Part shown: positions 32,858 to 41,121 of the stretch, one piece after another | Numbering within the stretch: the stretch's first letter is position 1 | Layout of the letters: every line of letters begins with the position of its first letter | DNA from: Bacillota bacterium | GTDB taxonomy: Bacteria > Bacillota > Clostridia > Acetivibrionales > JAMNXU01 | DNA length: 64,000 bases | Direction of reading: 5' to 3' | NCBI GenBank assembly: GCA_023623175.1 | Contig: JAMNXU010000006.1 | Coordinates: 35,943-99,942, forward strand | Position numbers and translations under genes: made by a program | The notes under the pieces: generated by a model | Seen by the model: only the letters and a program-made list of their open reading frames with translations | Told to the model about the DNA's origin: nothing | Database searches by the model: none

Positions 32858-33754
32858 TTACCTGAATAACAATTCATACGGCTTGTAGTTTTTTACAATT
32901 ATTAAAACATTGCAATGTGTACCAATGGACAAAGGTATGCTTTCTCCTTTTTCATTCGACCACCTGATCTTGTTTTGCGAGTTGGGATCAATGGCAAGCG
33001 TGATGCGCACCTCAACACAGCTTTCCTGCGGCGGCAGCAGCCCCTCCGCGTATTGCCTTATTCCTACCGCGGACAGCACATCCGATTCTAAAACCGGGTA
33101 AAAGCCAACACTGGTAATATATCCATGCATATAACCGTATTCCTCTCGCGGGGCAAAATCGGGCGATACCTGGGCTTCCATGCCTTCCTTGAGCTTCTTG
33201 GCGACCGAAGAGGGTATGTAACATATGACCTGCCTGTTATCGGCATACTTTTCCTGTTTCACGATCCTTGCTATCGCTTCGTCAGGCGATATCGTCTCGT
33301 TGACGGACCTGGCTGAAATAACGATGCCGGATACCGGAGAAACAACCAGGGAAAGCCTGTCATATTCATTTCTCAGTTTTAAAATCTGCTGTTCATCGGT
33401 GCCGGGTTGGCTTTTCAGTTCATTAATCTGTCTTATTATGTCCTCCCGCGGAATAACGGCAATAATCTGCCCTGCTTCGACATAATCCCCCACTTTAACG
33501 CGCATGTCGCTTATTCGTCCCCCGGTTGAGGGAATGACCGAAACAACGCCATGCTGCGGGAACATAATACCCCTGGCCTTCACACTGTCGGGAATGTTTC
33601 CGTAAAATCCCCAGAAACCCACGGCAAACAGAAGGGCAAGGCATCCTAGAAGCACAGCCCATATCCCGGGTGTTGTGATTTTTATGTATTCATCGAGCTT
33701 TTCCGGCGAAGAGAACCGCTTAAGGGATGACCTCCTGAACAGGGTGGGTTCCAT
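32858..33754 (-). CDS. HlyD-family secretion protein of NHLP peptide export
   Basis: A 298-residue periplasmic adaptor type protein: short cytoplasmic N-terminus, one membrane helix (W-A-V-L-L-G-C-L-A-L-L-F-A-V-G-F-W), then a split biotinyl-lipoyl domain (G-I-M-F-P-Q-H-G-V-V-S-V, K-V-G-D-Y-V-E-A-G-Q-I-I-A-V-I) with a short coiled hairpin, as in the NHLP secretion-protein subfamily. It would couple the two ABC subunits to export through the cell envelope. Its stop lies 30 bp before the truncated exporter gene. Confidence 0.88.
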   Translation of the reverse strand: MEPTLFRRSSLKRFSSPEKLDEYIKITTPGIWAVLLGCLALLFAVGFWGFYGNIPDSVKARGIMFPQHGVVSVIPSTGGRISDMRVKVGDYVEAGQIIAVIPREDIIRQINELKSQPGTDEQQILKLRNEYDRLSLVVSPVSGIVISARSVNETISPDEAIARIVKQEKYADNRQVICYIPSSVAKKLKEGMEAQVSPDFAPREEYGYMHGYITSVGFYPVLESDVLSAVGIRQYAEGLLPPQESCVEVRITLAIDPNSQNKIRWSNEKGESIPLSIGTHCNVLIIVKNYKPYELLFR

Positions 33755-33891
33755 TGTATTCCTCCCGTCAAATTTTACCTTATGTCTTATCCCGGTCGTT
33801 ACCTGTCAAATTTCATGTTTATAAATTCAACCATTGGCGTCCAATTTCCTTCACAATGTAAAAAAATCACCTGGATCACCAAAAAAATAAT

Positions 33892-33944
33892 AAGGCGTGA
33901 GGGGACGCAGGTATAAGGCATCAACGGAAAACCCCTCATGCCTT
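33892..33944 (-). terminator. Terminator/attenuator between precursor 1 and the export genes
   Basis: AAGGCGTGAGGGG (33892-33904) pairs with CCCCTCATGCCTT (33932-33944). On the minus strand the stem is followed by ATTATTTTTTT. Such a partial terminator commonly lets a RiPP precursor be made in excess over its transporter. Confidence 0.75.
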
Positions 33945-34047
33945 TTTCTGAATGTCTTTCGTTTTGAGCCAAAACCGCACTTATTATGAGCCGGACTCGA
34001 TCTTTGTAAAACCTGTTTTAGCTCAAATTAAGCTTTTTGTTTTATAC

Positions 34048-34407
34048 TTATTTTTTTGATTTATCAGTTGGAAAAATGGCATCCTGAATAGGAGCAGGAA
34101 TATCGCCTATATCGAACTTGGGAGCATAGTTGGGATCGTATTCGATTGTTAACTTCTCTATAAATTGTTCCCACAAATCTTCATACCTTTCATATCCTCC
34201 CGCAACTGCCCCGAGTTCTTCATCCGACAGTTTACAGCTTAAACCCTTTATTAAATCCAGCAGTTCGGCCGCCTGTCCTTCGCTGAGATCAATTCCGTAC
34301 TCCTTTGCAAGAGTAAGCATTTCCTCGATACTCCTGCACTGCATCCCTTTCCTGATGAATTCTTCCCTGCTTTCTCCCAAATCCTCGATTATTTTCCTGA
34401 GGCCCAT
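34048..34407 (-). CDS. Nif11-type leader RiPP precursor 1 (long core)
   Basis: 119 residues. Residues 1-71 form a Nif11/NHLP leader: L-G-E-S-R-E-E-F near 10, a Met-Gln-Cys at 22-24, L-A-K-E-Y-G near 33, and S-D-E-E-L-G-A-V-A-G-G, where export peptidases cut after Gly-Gly. The core is 48 residues, acidic and aromatic (Y-E-R-Y-E-D-L-W-E-Q at its start), without Cys and nearly without Ser, unlike lanthipeptide or sactipeptide cores. Ribosome binding site AAGGGGGTAATAAA. It is the precursor nearest the exporter genes. A modifying enzyme is not visible in the window. Confidence 0.88.
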   Translation of the reverse strand: MGLRKIIEDLGESREEFIRKGMQCRSIEEMLTLAKEYGIDLSEGQAAELLDLIKGLSCKLSDEELGAVAGGYERYEDLWEQFIEKLTIEYDPNYAPKFDIGDIPAPIQDAIFPTDKSKK

Positions 34408-34864
34408 TTTATTACCCCCTTCAATTTATTAAAATATTAAAATATATTTTTGAAATATTTACCTTATGCATAAAATTCCCGGAGTATTCAGCTGCGGCAT
34501 ACCTGCCGCATGCATTTTGCGGTTGTTCAAACAGTTACGTTCTGAAATAACAGGAGAAAACTTTCATCCTGGAATTTACCGGATATTTTGAAGCGAAGAA
34601 TGCTTGTTTACCTGTGCGGGACAAATATGAATTCTCATTTGGAACTGTATTCCGTGGACTGCCTGTTACTGGTGTTCAATCGAATATGAATATATAAACT
34701 TTCCTTTCATATTTTGTAATAAATATAAACCAGGAGGTTATATTTGTCAAGGTTAATGTATTCATATTGCCACGCTGCCAGTTATATGATAAATTGCAGG
34801 GGTCGGGTATTTTATAAAAGTATAGCTTTTTACTGATTATTCAATTAAAATAAATAAAGGTAAG
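34408..34864. other. Divergent intergenic region between precursor 1 and the GT4-PlsC unit
   Basis: About 455 bp. An AGGAGG at 34732-34737 precedes a TTG-started 30-codon frame (34744-34836), which is possible but weak. The rest is AT-rich and should hold the divergent promoters of precursor 1 (minus) and the GT4-PlsC unit (plus); no operator pair was recognised. Confidence 0.4.
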
Positions 34865-34954
34865 ATGAAAATTTCGCAGCCTAGTTTTTCTGACTTCCAC
34901 TTTGAACAGCAAGCTGATAAAAAAATGCTTGAACGGGAGGAGTCAGATAGCTAA
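34865..34954 (+). CDS. Candidate 29-residue leader ORF coupled to the GT4-PlsC gene
   Basis: An ATG at 34865 after AAAGGTAAG opens a 29-codon polar frame (starts M-K-I-S-Q-P-S-F-S-D, ends M-L-E-R-E-E-S-D-S). Its TAA shares a base with the ATG of the next gene (TAATG), the arrangement of translational coupling. The coupled gene's own ribosome binding site, GGGAGGAG, lies inside this ORF. No homology recognised. Too short for firm support. Confidence 0.4.
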   Translation: MKISQPSFSDFHFEQQADKKMLEREESDS

Positions 34955-36744
34955 TGATTATTACGCTTGTAAACGACACCTTTAATGTAAACAACAACGG
35001 GACCACCATTTCAGCCATGAGATTTGCCGAGGCACTGTCACAGCGCGGCCACCGGATTCGCATAATTACATGCGGAGATCCTTCAAAGAGCGGCATAGAC
35101 CCAGAAACGGGTTTTGAAATGTTTTACCTGCCGGAGCTTAAGGTCCCGATAGCAAGCAGGCTGGCCCACAAGCAGAACACCCTGTTTGCCAAACCGGTAC
35201 GCGAAACGCTGGAGAAAGCTATTTCAGGATCCGATATCGTACATATCTATCAGCCCTGGGCACTCGGAAGCGCGGCACAGAAAATTGCAAAGAAAATGAA
35301 CATTCCTGCAATCGCGGCTTTTCACATACAACCTGAAAACATCACCTACAATATTGGGCTTAAATGGTTTCCGCTGCTTACGCACCTCGTATATTTCCTG
35401 TTCTACCTGTTCTTCTACAGGAAGTTTACCCATATCCATTGTCCGTCCAAATTTATTGCCGCGCAGCTAAGGAGCCGGGGGTACAAAGCCCGCTTGCACG
35501 TCATCTCAAACGGCGTCCATCCGGTGTTTTGCCCTCCTGAAAAACCCAGGAAGCATACCTTTGATCCGATCAGGATACTCATGATCGGCAGGCTGTCTCC
35601 CGAAAAAAGGCAGGACGTTTTGATTCGTGCGGTTTCCAGGTCACGTTATGCTGATAGGATCCAGCTTTATTTTGCCGGAAAAGGCCCCTGGGAGAAGAAA
35701 CTGCGCCGCATGGGAAGCAGGCTTCCCAACTCTCCCGTATTCGGGTATTACAACCGCGATGATCTGATAAAGCTGATACATGAATGCGACCTGTATGTAC
35801 ACACTTCAGACGTGGAAATTGAAGGCATATCATGTATCGAGGCATTTACATGCGGGCTGGTCCCGGTAATCTCCGACAGCAGGAAGAGCGCCACAACGCA
35901 GTTTGCCCTCGGACCGCAGAATCTTTTCAAAGCAGGATCTCCCAAATCGCTGGCAGAGAAAATTGATTACTGGCTAGATAATCTGCAGGAGCTCAGAAAA
36001 ACCGAGGAAGAATATATCAGGCTGGGAAAGCAATACTCGCTGGAACACAGTATCAGGAAAATGGAGAAAGTATATTCATCGATGTCGAGGAAATATAAAA
36101 ACGAATATCATCGCAGCATTTTCTTCAGATTCTTTTCACGCGCGTTCCAGCTATGTATAGCCTATCCCCTGCTGCTCTTCTGGATACATTTTGTCTTGGG
36201 CGTAAAAGTATACGGAAGAAGAAATCTCTGCGGTATCAAAAGCGCCCTTACGGTATGCAATCATGTGCACATGCTGGACAGCGCCCTGATTGGGCTGGCA
36301 TTTTTCCCGCGCAGGGTCGTCTTCCCAACGCTGCCCATGAACCTGAAGACGCTCTGGCCGGGCAAGCTCGTGCGCGTGCTTGGAGGGTTTGCCATACCTG
36401 AAAATATCATGGAGCTTAAAACTTTCTTTGAAGAAATGGAGTTTCTTTTGATGAAAAACTGCATTGTTCACTTCTTCCCCGAAGGAGAGTTAAAACCCTA
36501 CGATACAAGCCTGCGCAGTTTTAAAAAAGGCGCCTTCTATCTTGCGGCCCAGGCACGGGTGCCCATCGTTCCCATGCTTATAACCTTTGAATCTCCGAAA
36601 GGCCTGATGAAAATCATACGCAAAAAGCCGGTCATGCGCTTTCATATAGGAAAGCCAATATACCCTGTAGCCACGGATTGCGAAATTGACTCCGAACTCA
36701 GGATGAAAACGGTGAGGGAACAAATGGAGGCTTTGGCTTATTGA
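34954..36744 (+). CDS. Fusion of GT4 glycosyltransferase and PlsC-type acyltransferase
   Basis: 596 residues. Residues 1-390 are a GT-B, GT4-family transferase: N-terminal N-N-N-G-T-T-I-S, I-S-N-G-V-H-P-V-F near 184, I-G-R-L-S-P-E-K-R near 210, and the catalytic E-x7-E pair Glu288/Glu296. Residues 400-596 are a PlsC-type acyltransferase with H437-x4-D442 and F-P-E-G at 508-511. Together they suggest synthesis of an acylated glycolipid such as a membrane anchor or glycolipid at the cytoplasmic face. Plus strand, opposite to the RiPP genes on both sides, ending 27 bp before precursor 2. A shortened paralog lies at 39801-41021. Confidence 0.9.
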   Translation: MIITLVNDTFNVNNNGTTISAMRFAEALSQRGHRIRIITCGDPSKSGIDPETGFEMFYLPELKVPIASRLAHKQNTLFAKPVRETLEKAISGSDIVHIYQPWALGSAAQKIAKKMNIPAIAAFHIQPENITYNIGLKWFPLLTHLVYFLFYLFFYRKFTHIHCPSKFIAAQLRSRGYKARLHVISNGVHPVFCPPEKPRKHTFDPIRILMIGRLSPEKRQDVLIRAVSRSRYADRIQLYFAGKGPWEKKLRRMGSRLPNSPVFGYYNRDDLIKLIHECDLYVHTSDVEIEGISCIEAFTCGLVPVISDSRKSATTQFALGPQNLFKAGSPKSLAEKIDYWLDNLQELRKTEEEYIRLGKQYSLEHSIRKMEKVYSSMSRKYKNEYHRSIFFRFFSRAFQLCIAYPLLLFWIHFVLGVKVYGRRNLCGIKSALTVCNHVHMLDSALIGLAFFPRRVVFPTLPMNLKTLWPGKLVRVLGGFAIPENIMELKTFFEEMEFLLMKNCIVHFFPEGELKPYDTSLRSFKKGAFYLAAQARVPIVPMLITFESPKGLMKIIRKKPVMRFHIGKPIYPVATDCEIDSELRMKTVREQMEALAY

Positions 36745-36771
36745 ATTTGCCCCGATCCCCACGCTGTTTTC

Positions 36772-37035
36772 CTACATGCCTTCAATTATTCCATCTTCCC
36801 TGCTCGCCGGAGATCCAATTTTTCCGCCCGCAACTTTTCCCAGCTCCTCATCAGGCAGCCTGGCCTGCAATGCTTTCAAAAATTCAAGGAGCTCGGCTGC
36901 CTGCTTCGTATCAAGGGTCTTTTCATATTCCCTTGCCAGCAAAAGCAGTTCATCCACACTGCTGCACTGCATACCCCTGCAGATAAACTCTTCCCTTTTT
37001 TCTCCCAAAGCTTCGAAGAATTTATCAATGCCCAT
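36772..37035 (-). CDS. Nif11-type leader RiPP precursor 2
   Basis: 87 residues. The leader is 71 residues to Gly-Gly (P-D-E-E-L-G-K-V-A-G-G) with the shared E-E-F, Met-Gln-Cys at 22-24 and A-E-L-L-E-F blocks. Core of 16: K-I-G-S-P-A-S-R-E-D-G-I-I-E-G-M, charged, no Cys. Ribosome binding site GGAAGGG. Convergent with the GT4-PlsC gene, which separates it from precursor 1. Confidence 0.88.
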   Translation of the reverse strand: MGIDKFFEALGEKREEFICRGMQCSSVDELLLLAREYEKTLDTKQAAELLEFLKALQARLPDEELGKVAGGKIGSPASREDGIIEGM

Positions 37036-37149
37036 TTTTCATTCCCTTCCTGGATAATTTTCATTTTTTCATGAGATAATTACCTGTACCAGTCTGCGAT
37101 TCTCCCGGGGATTGGTGTTTTATTGATTTAAGATACTTTTATATGGTAG

Positions 37150-37416
37150 TTAAAATAGAATATCTTTTAATTCGATTTCTTTTATTTCGAACCGAAATAT
37201 TAATCCGCCTGCAACCCCATCCAGTTCTTTATCAGGCAACTTGCACCGTAATTTTTTTAACAATTCAAAAAATTCTGCTGACTGTTTCTCATCGATAACG
37301 ATCCCGTACTCCTTCGCCAGCGGAATCAGCTCCTCGGCGTTCCCGCACTGCATAGCCCTGCTGACAAACTCCTCCTTCTTTTCCCCCAAATTTTCAAAAA
37401 TCTCTTCAAAACTCAT
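37150..37416 (-). CDS. Nif11-type leader RiPP precursor 3
   Basis: 88 residues; leader 71 residues to V-A-G-G, with E-E-F, A-M-Q-C and K-E-Y-G-I-V kept. Core of 17: L-I-F-R-F-E-I-K-E-I-E-L-K-D-I-L-F, alternating hydrophobic and charged residues, quite unlike its neighbours. 31 bp separates it from precursor 4 and 115 bp from precursor 2. Confidence 0.88.
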   Translation of the reverse strand: MSFEEIFENLGEKKEEFVSRAMQCGNAEELIPLAKEYGIVIDEKQSAEFFELLKKLRCKLPDKELDGVAGGLIFRFEIKEIELKDILF

Positions 37417-37446
37417 ATTACTTCCTGTCTTTCCGAAATACTTATT

Positions 37447-37722
37447 TTACTTTTTCCAATTTTCCGGTACCGTTTTTTCCGGTCTTCCGAACTCCATTTT
37501 AATAATACAACCTCCTGCCACAGCGTCCAGTTCTTCATCACGCAGCCTGCACTGAGAGTTTTTCACGAATTCCAGCAGCTCTTCCAATTGCTTCTCACCG
37601 GGAACAACCCCGTACTCCTTTACCAGCGAAAGCAGTTCCTCAGCACTACTGCACTGACTCGCCCTGCCGATAAACTCTTCCCTCTTTTCTCCTAAATCTT
37701 CAATAAATTTCTTAATGCCCAT
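37447..37722 (-). CDS. Nif11-type leader RiPP precursor 4
   Basis: 91 residues; leader 71 residues to L-D-A-V-A-G-G. Core of 20 begins with the only Cys found in any of the five cores (C-I-I-K-M-E-F-G-R-P) and ends N-W-K-K. In the leader the usual Met-Gln-Cys is Ser-Gln-Cys. Ribosome binding site AAGGAG. Same operon as precursors 3 and 5. Confidence 0.88.
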   Translation of the reverse strand: MGIKKFIEDLGEKREEFIGRASQCSSAEELLSLVKEYGVVPGEKQLEELLEFVKNSQCRLRDEELDAVAGGCIIKMEFGRPEKTVPENWKK

Positions 37723-37753
37723 TTTTCTCCTTCTTTCAAGAAAATATTTATCT

Positions 37754-38023
37754 TCATGTACCGGGTTTAAATATTCGGCTTTCCGGGTCTACGCCTATTC
37801 TGCGTGAAGCTCCGCCCGCAACTTTGTCCAGTTCATCATCACACAGCCTGCACTGCGAGTTTTTCACAAATTCCAGCAGTTCTGCCGATTGTTTTTCATC
37901 GGGTACATTACCATACTCCTTTGCCAGCGAAAGCAGTTCCTCGGCGCTCCCGCACTGCATTCCCCTGCTGATAAACTCTTCCCCCTTTTCTCCCAAAGCC
38001 TCGAAGAATTTTTTCATGTCCAT
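37754..38023 (-). CDS. Nif11-type leader RiPP precursor 5 (first of the run)
   Basis: 89 residues; leader 71 residues to L-D-K-V-A-G-G, with an extra Cys at the R-L-C-D-D-E-L turn. Core of 18: A-S-R-R-I-G-V-D-P-E-S-R-I-F-K-P-G-T, basic and Pro/Gly containing. Strong ribosome binding site AAGGAGGATACTAA. Its leader is closest to that of precursor 4, pointing to a recent duplication. The operon promoter should lie between 38024 and the terminator at 38172. Confidence 0.88.
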   Translation of the reverse strand: MDMKKFFEALGEKGEEFISRGMQCGSAEELLSLAKEYGNVPDEKQSAELLEFVKNSQCRLCDDELDKVAGGASRRIGVDPESRIFKPGT

Positions 38024-38171
38024 TTAGTATCCTCCTTACATCAAATAAATTTAAAATGGGATATTAAACTCAATCTGATGCTTAGTAAAAAATCAATGAT
38101 TTGGAGCGATTTAATTCCAGCTCCATTCAGCACCTCCCCAGCAGGAGGCATATTCATCTGCAATAAAAAAC

Positions 38172-38199
38172 GGTACATGGGAAAAACTTACCATGTACC
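38172..38199. terminator. Terminator between the DUF2264 gene and the precursor run
   Basis: GGTACATGG (38172-38180) pairs perfectly with CCATGTACC (38191-38199). A T run follows on the minus strand (GTTTTTTATTG), so it ends DUF2264 transcripts and insulates the precursor operon. Confidence 0.75.
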
Positions 38200-38319
38200 T
38201 TCATTATATTATTTCTTTTATAAAATAAATCACCATCTATGAGTATTTTAATTTAACAAACTAATTATTGTTAATATTACCCTCTATACATGAACATCCG
38301 TGAATCAAAAATTGGTTTT

Positions 38320-39471
38320 TTAATCCACTGCATGATCTCTGAGCATGTCTTTCCCGGACCATATTTTTCTCGATGTCCAATCCTCGGGGGCATCTTTCCA
38401 GAAAGGATCTTCCGGAGGAAGTCCCAGGGGCAGAAATACGGTGGTACAGAGATAAAGGCTTCCAGTACATATATAACGTTCTGCCATATTTATCTGGCTT
38501 CCGCAAAAACCTACCTTCAGCCATCCGTTTTCATCGAAAGTTCCGGGCATCTCAATCATTCTCCTGATAACTGCTTCAAGGGCACAGCGAACCTGGGCCG
38601 GAGTAACCTTCTCCGGCAGGTCATGCCTGAGGGCCAGTTGGGCCAGCAGTTGGAATACCCCGAACCGGTAACACAGTGATCTTCCTATGGGAGGGAATGT
38701 GCCCTCGGGACTGATGAGCCTTTCCTGGATTTCCCCGTAGCGAATCGCCCTTCTGATAACATTGGGTTTCATTTCGCTCCACCAGGAATCCTCATGGGCG
38801 ACGGTTTCCAATATATCCAGCAGCATGGGCTGAATGACAAAACTGTTGTAATAATCCCAGCGGAAATGCGGGCCGTCTCCGTATACCCCGTCCCCAAGAA
38901 ACCACTGTTCATGTTCCCTTAATGCATAATCAATACGCATTGGGTCCCAGTCTTCTCCGACTTTATACAATAAAGCTTCAATCATCGCGGAAAAAAGCAG
39001 CCAGTTGCAATAAAAAGGTTTCCGGCTTCTTGTTGCTTTCAGCCCGTTTATCACATTCCGTCTGACCCGCGGTTCAAGCTTATCCCAAAGCTCCCGGGGT
39101 GCGCGCAGGATACCGTGAGCTAAAAATGCAGCATCGACGATTGGTTGATGTCCATAATCAAAATTAACATAGTCAGGCGAAGCCGGATCGGTTGCCGCAT
39201 CTATTGCCTGCCGGGCAAGTTCGGCATATTCCTGTCTCAATTCCTCTTCTTCGCCCACTGTTTTAACTTCCAGCCATGGGGCCATACCGCATAAAGTTCT
39301 TCCCAGGATTTCAAGATGAGCAAAACTGGAACGGTTCTCCTCGTTACCGGGCAAACATTCGATCGGCATGGTTTCCTTCAGCCTTCTCTCTGCCAGGGCC
39401 CTTAAAGGAACATCCACTATTCTTAGCATGGTTTTTAGCCAATATTCTCTTGCGTTTGCTTCTGGATTCAT
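38320..39471 (-). CDS. DUF2264 domain-containing protein
   Basis: 383 residues spanning a DUF2264 alpha/alpha-barrel-like protein: N-A-R-E-Y-W-L-K-T-M-L, then G-R-T-L-C-G-M-A-P-W-L-E, D-Y-G-H-Q-P-I-V-D-A-A-F-L-A, then W-L-L-F-S-A-M-I-E-A-L and G-D-G-P-H-F-R-W-D-Y-Y-N-S-F-V-I-Q-P. Family members are linked to carbohydrate or uronate metabolism but are largely uncharacterised. Many relatives carry a further C-terminal region of 200 or more residues; here only the barrel is present. Placed between RiPP precursors and the second acyltransferase, with a link to either unproven. Start after AAGGAATG. Confidence 0.85.
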   Translation of the reverse strand: MNPEANAREYWLKTMLRIVDVPLRALAERRLKETMPIECLPGNEENRSSFAHLEILGRTLCGMAPWLEVKTVGEEEELRQEYAELARQAIDAATDPASPDYVNFDYGHQPIVDAAFLAHGILRAPRELWDKLEPRVRRNVINGLKATRSRKPFYCNWLLFSAMIEALLYKVGEDWDPMRIDYALREHEQWFLGDGVYGDGPHFRWDYYNSFVIQPMLLDILETVAHEDSWWSEMKPNVIRRAIRYGEIQERLISPEGTFPPIGRSLCYRFGVFQLLAQLALRHDLPEKVTPAQVRCALEAVIRRMIEMPGTFDENGWLKVGFCGSQINMAERYICTGSLYLCTTVFLPLGLPPEDPFWKDAPEDWTSRKIWSGKDMLRDHAVD

Positions 39472-39800
39472 TTTTCATACATTCCTTTATGAAATAATTT
39501 TAACAATTCATAAATATAACATTGTATAATAGTTAAAATCAACTGTTTTCCGGATACTCAATCCCCGGCTGATTTCAAATCAAGTTGGATAAACTGGGGG
39601 ATTTTCTCACGACACGACGCCTAAGTCAACAGCCTTATGTAAAAAATAAAGGAATTACCCATGCTTGCCAACATGAGTAATTCCTTCGATAAAGGAGACT
39701 CTCCTCTTCTGTTGCATGTTCGCGACAGGGTTAAGCCCAGTTTATTTAGATATTTCTGCTTCCTGTTTTTATTATGCAAAACCGTAATTAACAAAAAGTC
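39472..39800. other. Intergenic region holding the acyltransferase-paralog terminator
   Basis: 330 bp between the DUF2264 start and the acyltransferase paralog's stop, both on the minus strand. Apart from the hairpin at 39650-39687 and presumably the DUF2264 promoter, no gene or repeat was seen. Confidence 0.5.
39650..39687 (-). terminator. Strong terminator after the truncated GT4-PlsC paralog
   Basis: AAGGAATTACC-CATG and CATG-A-GTAATTCCTT form a 15-bp stem around an 8-base loop. On the minus strand it is followed by TATTTTTTAC. Confidence 0.8.
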
Positions 39801-41021
39801 TTACAGGTTGCTTTTTTCAACGAAGCTTTTCATTTTCCTGTGTATTATTTCCATTCGAAGCCGCGCATCACTTTCAGGTTCAGCATCGGCAGGTTCAACG
39901 GGTTTCTCTACGTGAAGCGTCATTACAGGCTTTCTGTGTATCAGCCTGTATATGCCCCCGGGCGGATCAAAGGTAATAAACATTGGCACAATCGGTACGC
40001 GGGCATGAGCCGCCAGGTGGAAAGCGCCTTTCTTAAAATTCCTCAATCCGGTGTAATATGGTCTCACTATTCCTTCGGGGAAAAAATGGACCATGTGATT
40101 TTTCCTCAGGAGAAACTCCATTTCATCGAAAAAAGTTTCAACTTCGGTGATCTTTTCCGGCACGGGAACACCGCCGAGTATTTTCACCACTTTCCCCGGC
40201 CAGAGAGTTCTCACGTTTCTTGGAAAAGTCGGAAAAGTGGCTTTTCTCGGAAAAAGCGCGAGGCTCACCAAAACACTGTCAAGATAATGCACGTGATTGC
40301 AGACCGTTACTGCGCCGCGTAGTCCCCTGAGGTTCCTTTTCCCCCGGATCCTCGCTCCCAGGACAACACGCATCCAGAACTGCATCAGGGGTACGGCAAA
40401 ACCTGAATGGAACAGCCGCGAAAACAATTTGAACAGCAATCCCCTGGCATATTCGTTCTTATCTTGTTTTCGGGATAAAGATTTATAGACGCTTTCCATT
40501 TTTCTTGCGATGTTTTCCTGGGAATCGTGCTCGATTGGAACGACATGGAGCCATGCCTTGTATCCGTGAGCACGAAGCTGCGCAGCGTCAGACTTGGACA
40601 GGCAATGAATATGCATAAAACTCCTGTAGAAATACCAGCGCAACAGGATATAAACAAAATGCATCATATTCTCGGGCCGGAAGTAGAATCCCGCGACAAC
40701 AGGAATCCCTGAACGCCTGGCCGCTTTATTCACAGCCTTCCCAAGCATTGAAGGCCCGAATATATGTACTGCATCCGCCCCGGATAAAGCTTTGTCCAAA
40801 ACTTCCGTAACATGAAACAAACTGGCAAAAGGACGCTTCAGCCCTGATGCATGGTATATTTCAAAAGTGCTGTCCTTATTCTTTTTATCGGGCTGTTCAT
40901 CTCCACATGTCAATATTCTGATAACGTGCCCCCTGCGCGACAGCCCTTCTGCAAAATTCATGATTGAAAAGCCGGGTACATTGCCGGCATCCAAGTTATT
41001 TGCCACAAATACAATAACCAT
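39801..41021 (-). CDS. GT4-PlsC paralog with deleted glycosyltransferase catalytic domain; acyltransferase intact
   Basis: 406 residues, aligned end to end with the 596-residue fusion at 34954-36744 except for one gap. The GT N-terminal domain (F-A-E-G-L-S-R-R-G-H, then P-V-V-A-G-F-Y-F-R-P-E-N) runs to L-H-V-V and jumps directly to the segment before the acyltransferase (E-N-I-A-R-K-M-E-S-V-Y). This removes what corresponds to residues 184-363 of the longer paralog, including E-x7-E. The acyltransferase keeps N-H-V-H-Y-L-D and F-F-P-E-G. The frame is unbroken, so it may work as an acyltransferase with a donor-domain relic. The junction is near 40525-40545. Confidence 0.85.
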   Translation of the reverse strand: MVIVFVANNLDAGNVPGFSIMNFAEGLSRRGHVIRILTCGDEQPDKKNKDSTFEIYHASGLKRPFASLFHVTEVLDKALSGADAVHIFGPSMLGKAVNKAARRSGIPVVAGFYFRPENMMHFVYILLRWYFYRSFMHIHCLSKSDAAQLRAHGYKAWLHVVPIEHDSQENIARKMESVYKSLSRKQDKNEYARGLLFKLFSRLFHSGFAVPLMQFWMRVVLGARIRGKRNLRGLRGAVTVCNHVHYLDSVLVSLALFPRKATFPTFPRNVRTLWPGKVVKILGGVPVPEKITEVETFFDEMEFLLRKNHMVHFFPEGIVRPYYTGLRNFKKGAFHLAAHARVPIVPMFITFDPPGGIYRLIHRKPVMTLHVEKPVEPADAEPESDARLRMEIIHRKMKSFVEKSNL

Positions 41022-41121
41022 TTTTCAAGAACGGTCTCCCCGTTTTCGGCTTAAACCCGGAATCAGAAACTTCAGAGAATAAAATTTTCGATGTTTTCTC
41101 GCTGCCGACTCAGATTAGAAA

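Noticed and set aside
32656..32877. 73-codon frame overlapping the start of the truncated NHLP exporter
   Set aside because: Out-of-frame shadow of the exporter sequence; contains no domain.
34744..34836. 30-codon TTG-started ORF behind AGGAGG in the GT4-PlsC upstream region
   Set aside because: Good ribosome site but rare start codon, no conserved features and no coupling; evidence too thin.
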